Assembly: GCA_049694275.1 (NCBI GenBank) | Contig: JBAVQS010000237.1 | Span: 1-59,055, forward strand | Reading direction: 5' to 3' | DNA: 59,055 nt | DNA from: JBAVQS01 sp049694275 | GTDB taxonomy: Bacteria; Chloroflexota; Anaerolineae; UBA4142; SHND01 | Shown here: piece by piece, positions 58,871-59,055 of the stretch | How positions within the stretch are numbered: the stretch's first letter is position 1 | Layout of the letters: each line of letters starts with the position of its first letter | The notes under the pieces: generated by a model | What the model was told of the DNA's origin: nothing | Databases searched by the model: none | Seen by the model: the letters and a program-made list of their open reading frames with translations, nothing else | Made by a program: the position numbers and the translations under genes

Positions 58871-59055
58871 CCGGGCGGGAGGCTGCCGATGAATCGAATG
58901 ATTGGGGTAGCGAACGCGCAACGCGATAAAGCAACCGAATCAATTCGGTTGCTCAATAGGTGGAAATCCGATCAATCGGATTATGACGGACGGAATCGGT
59001 TTCTAACCGATTTCCACCGCTTGAGCCGCCGTAATTCATTGGGCGGCCACCCGGC
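58871..59055. repeat. Nested palindrome cluster at window end
   Basis: Three tight inverted repeats follow each other: AGCAACCGAAT/ATTCGGTTGCT (58930-58953, 2-nt loop), AATCCGAT/ATCGGATT (58965-58982) and AATCGGTT/AACCGATT (58994-59012). The last two are enclosed by GGTGGAAAT/ATTTCCACC (58959-58967 and 59010-59018) and by GCTCAA/TTGAGC (58951-58956 and 59021-59026). CCGGG/CCCGG closes the outside. No gene is seen. It may be a structured RNA, a BIME-like repeat or the hsdS terminator. Confidence 0.7.

Noticed and set aside
58930..59020. CRISPR array
   Set aside because: The repeats are palindromes with differing cores and there are no regular unique spacers; no cas genes are in the window.

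Overview
The window is 59 kb of a GC-rich bacterial chromosome. No rRNA or tRNA gene is visible. My best guess is a member of the Chloroflexota (Anaerolineae-like). This is inference from gene content: paired thymidylate-kinase-like genes beside a CHAD protein, a split two-subunit glycine dehydrogenase in a gcvT-gcvH-gcvPA-gcvPB operon, SelB, many lipoproteins with Thr/Pro-rich linkers, and an injection-system-type protein. A phylogeny of MutS, RecR or GcvP would settle it.

Layout. 0-5.9 kb: a corrinoid methyl-carrier protein (cut by the window edge) divergent from a homocysteine S-methyltransferase; a low-affinity phosphate transporter with its DUF47 partner; an MFS permease; and an intradiol-dioxygenase-like lipoprotein whose 3' end is split by a 310-bp MITE-like element. 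6-12 kb: small conserved genes, an alpha/beta hydrolase, a secreted HELGH protein and a UbiA prenyltransferase. 12-15.7 kb: a left-going run of signal peptidase I, RpiB-like isomerase, deoxyribose-phosphate aldolase and a strongly altered glycerol-kinase relative. 15.8-20.3 kb: the glycine cleavage operon, with a clear sigma70 promoter and a rho-independent terminator. 20.3-24 kb: a PQQ-propeller gene broken by one amber codon, a lipoprotein and a VapBC-type pair. 24-31.4 kb: dnaX with an intein, ybaB, an HTH-HD-CHAD fusion, two thymidylate-kinase-like genes on the other strand, and recR. 31.4-43 kb: mostly housekeeping genes (aminopropyltransferase-like membrane protein, amidase, selB, coiled-coil protein, methyltransferase, esterase, mutS).

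The accessory region lies at 43-51.6 kb. Two extra copies of the 5' end of mutS, at about 45.9-46.2 kb and 51.34-51.58 kb, sit in direct orientation upstream of the intact mutS. They bound two inserts. The first carries an orphan injection-system (eCIS/DUF4157-like) protein. The second carries an AbrB-PIN toxin-antitoxin pair and a convergent MutL/MORC-like GHKL ATPase plus DNA methyltransferase. In the aligned coding parts the copies differ from mutS at silent sites only, apart from one frameshift and one stop codon. They therefore look like displaced functional alleles, as expected if mobile DNA repeatedly integrated at the start of mutS and supplied a replacement 5' end. The GHKL ATPase-methyltransferase pair, with no visible nuclease, is the best candidate here for an undescribed defence system.

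51.6-59 kb: a membrane protein, a large M28 peptidase, and hsdR-hsdS of a type I restriction system whose hsdM is not in the window. The window ends in a block of nested palindromes.
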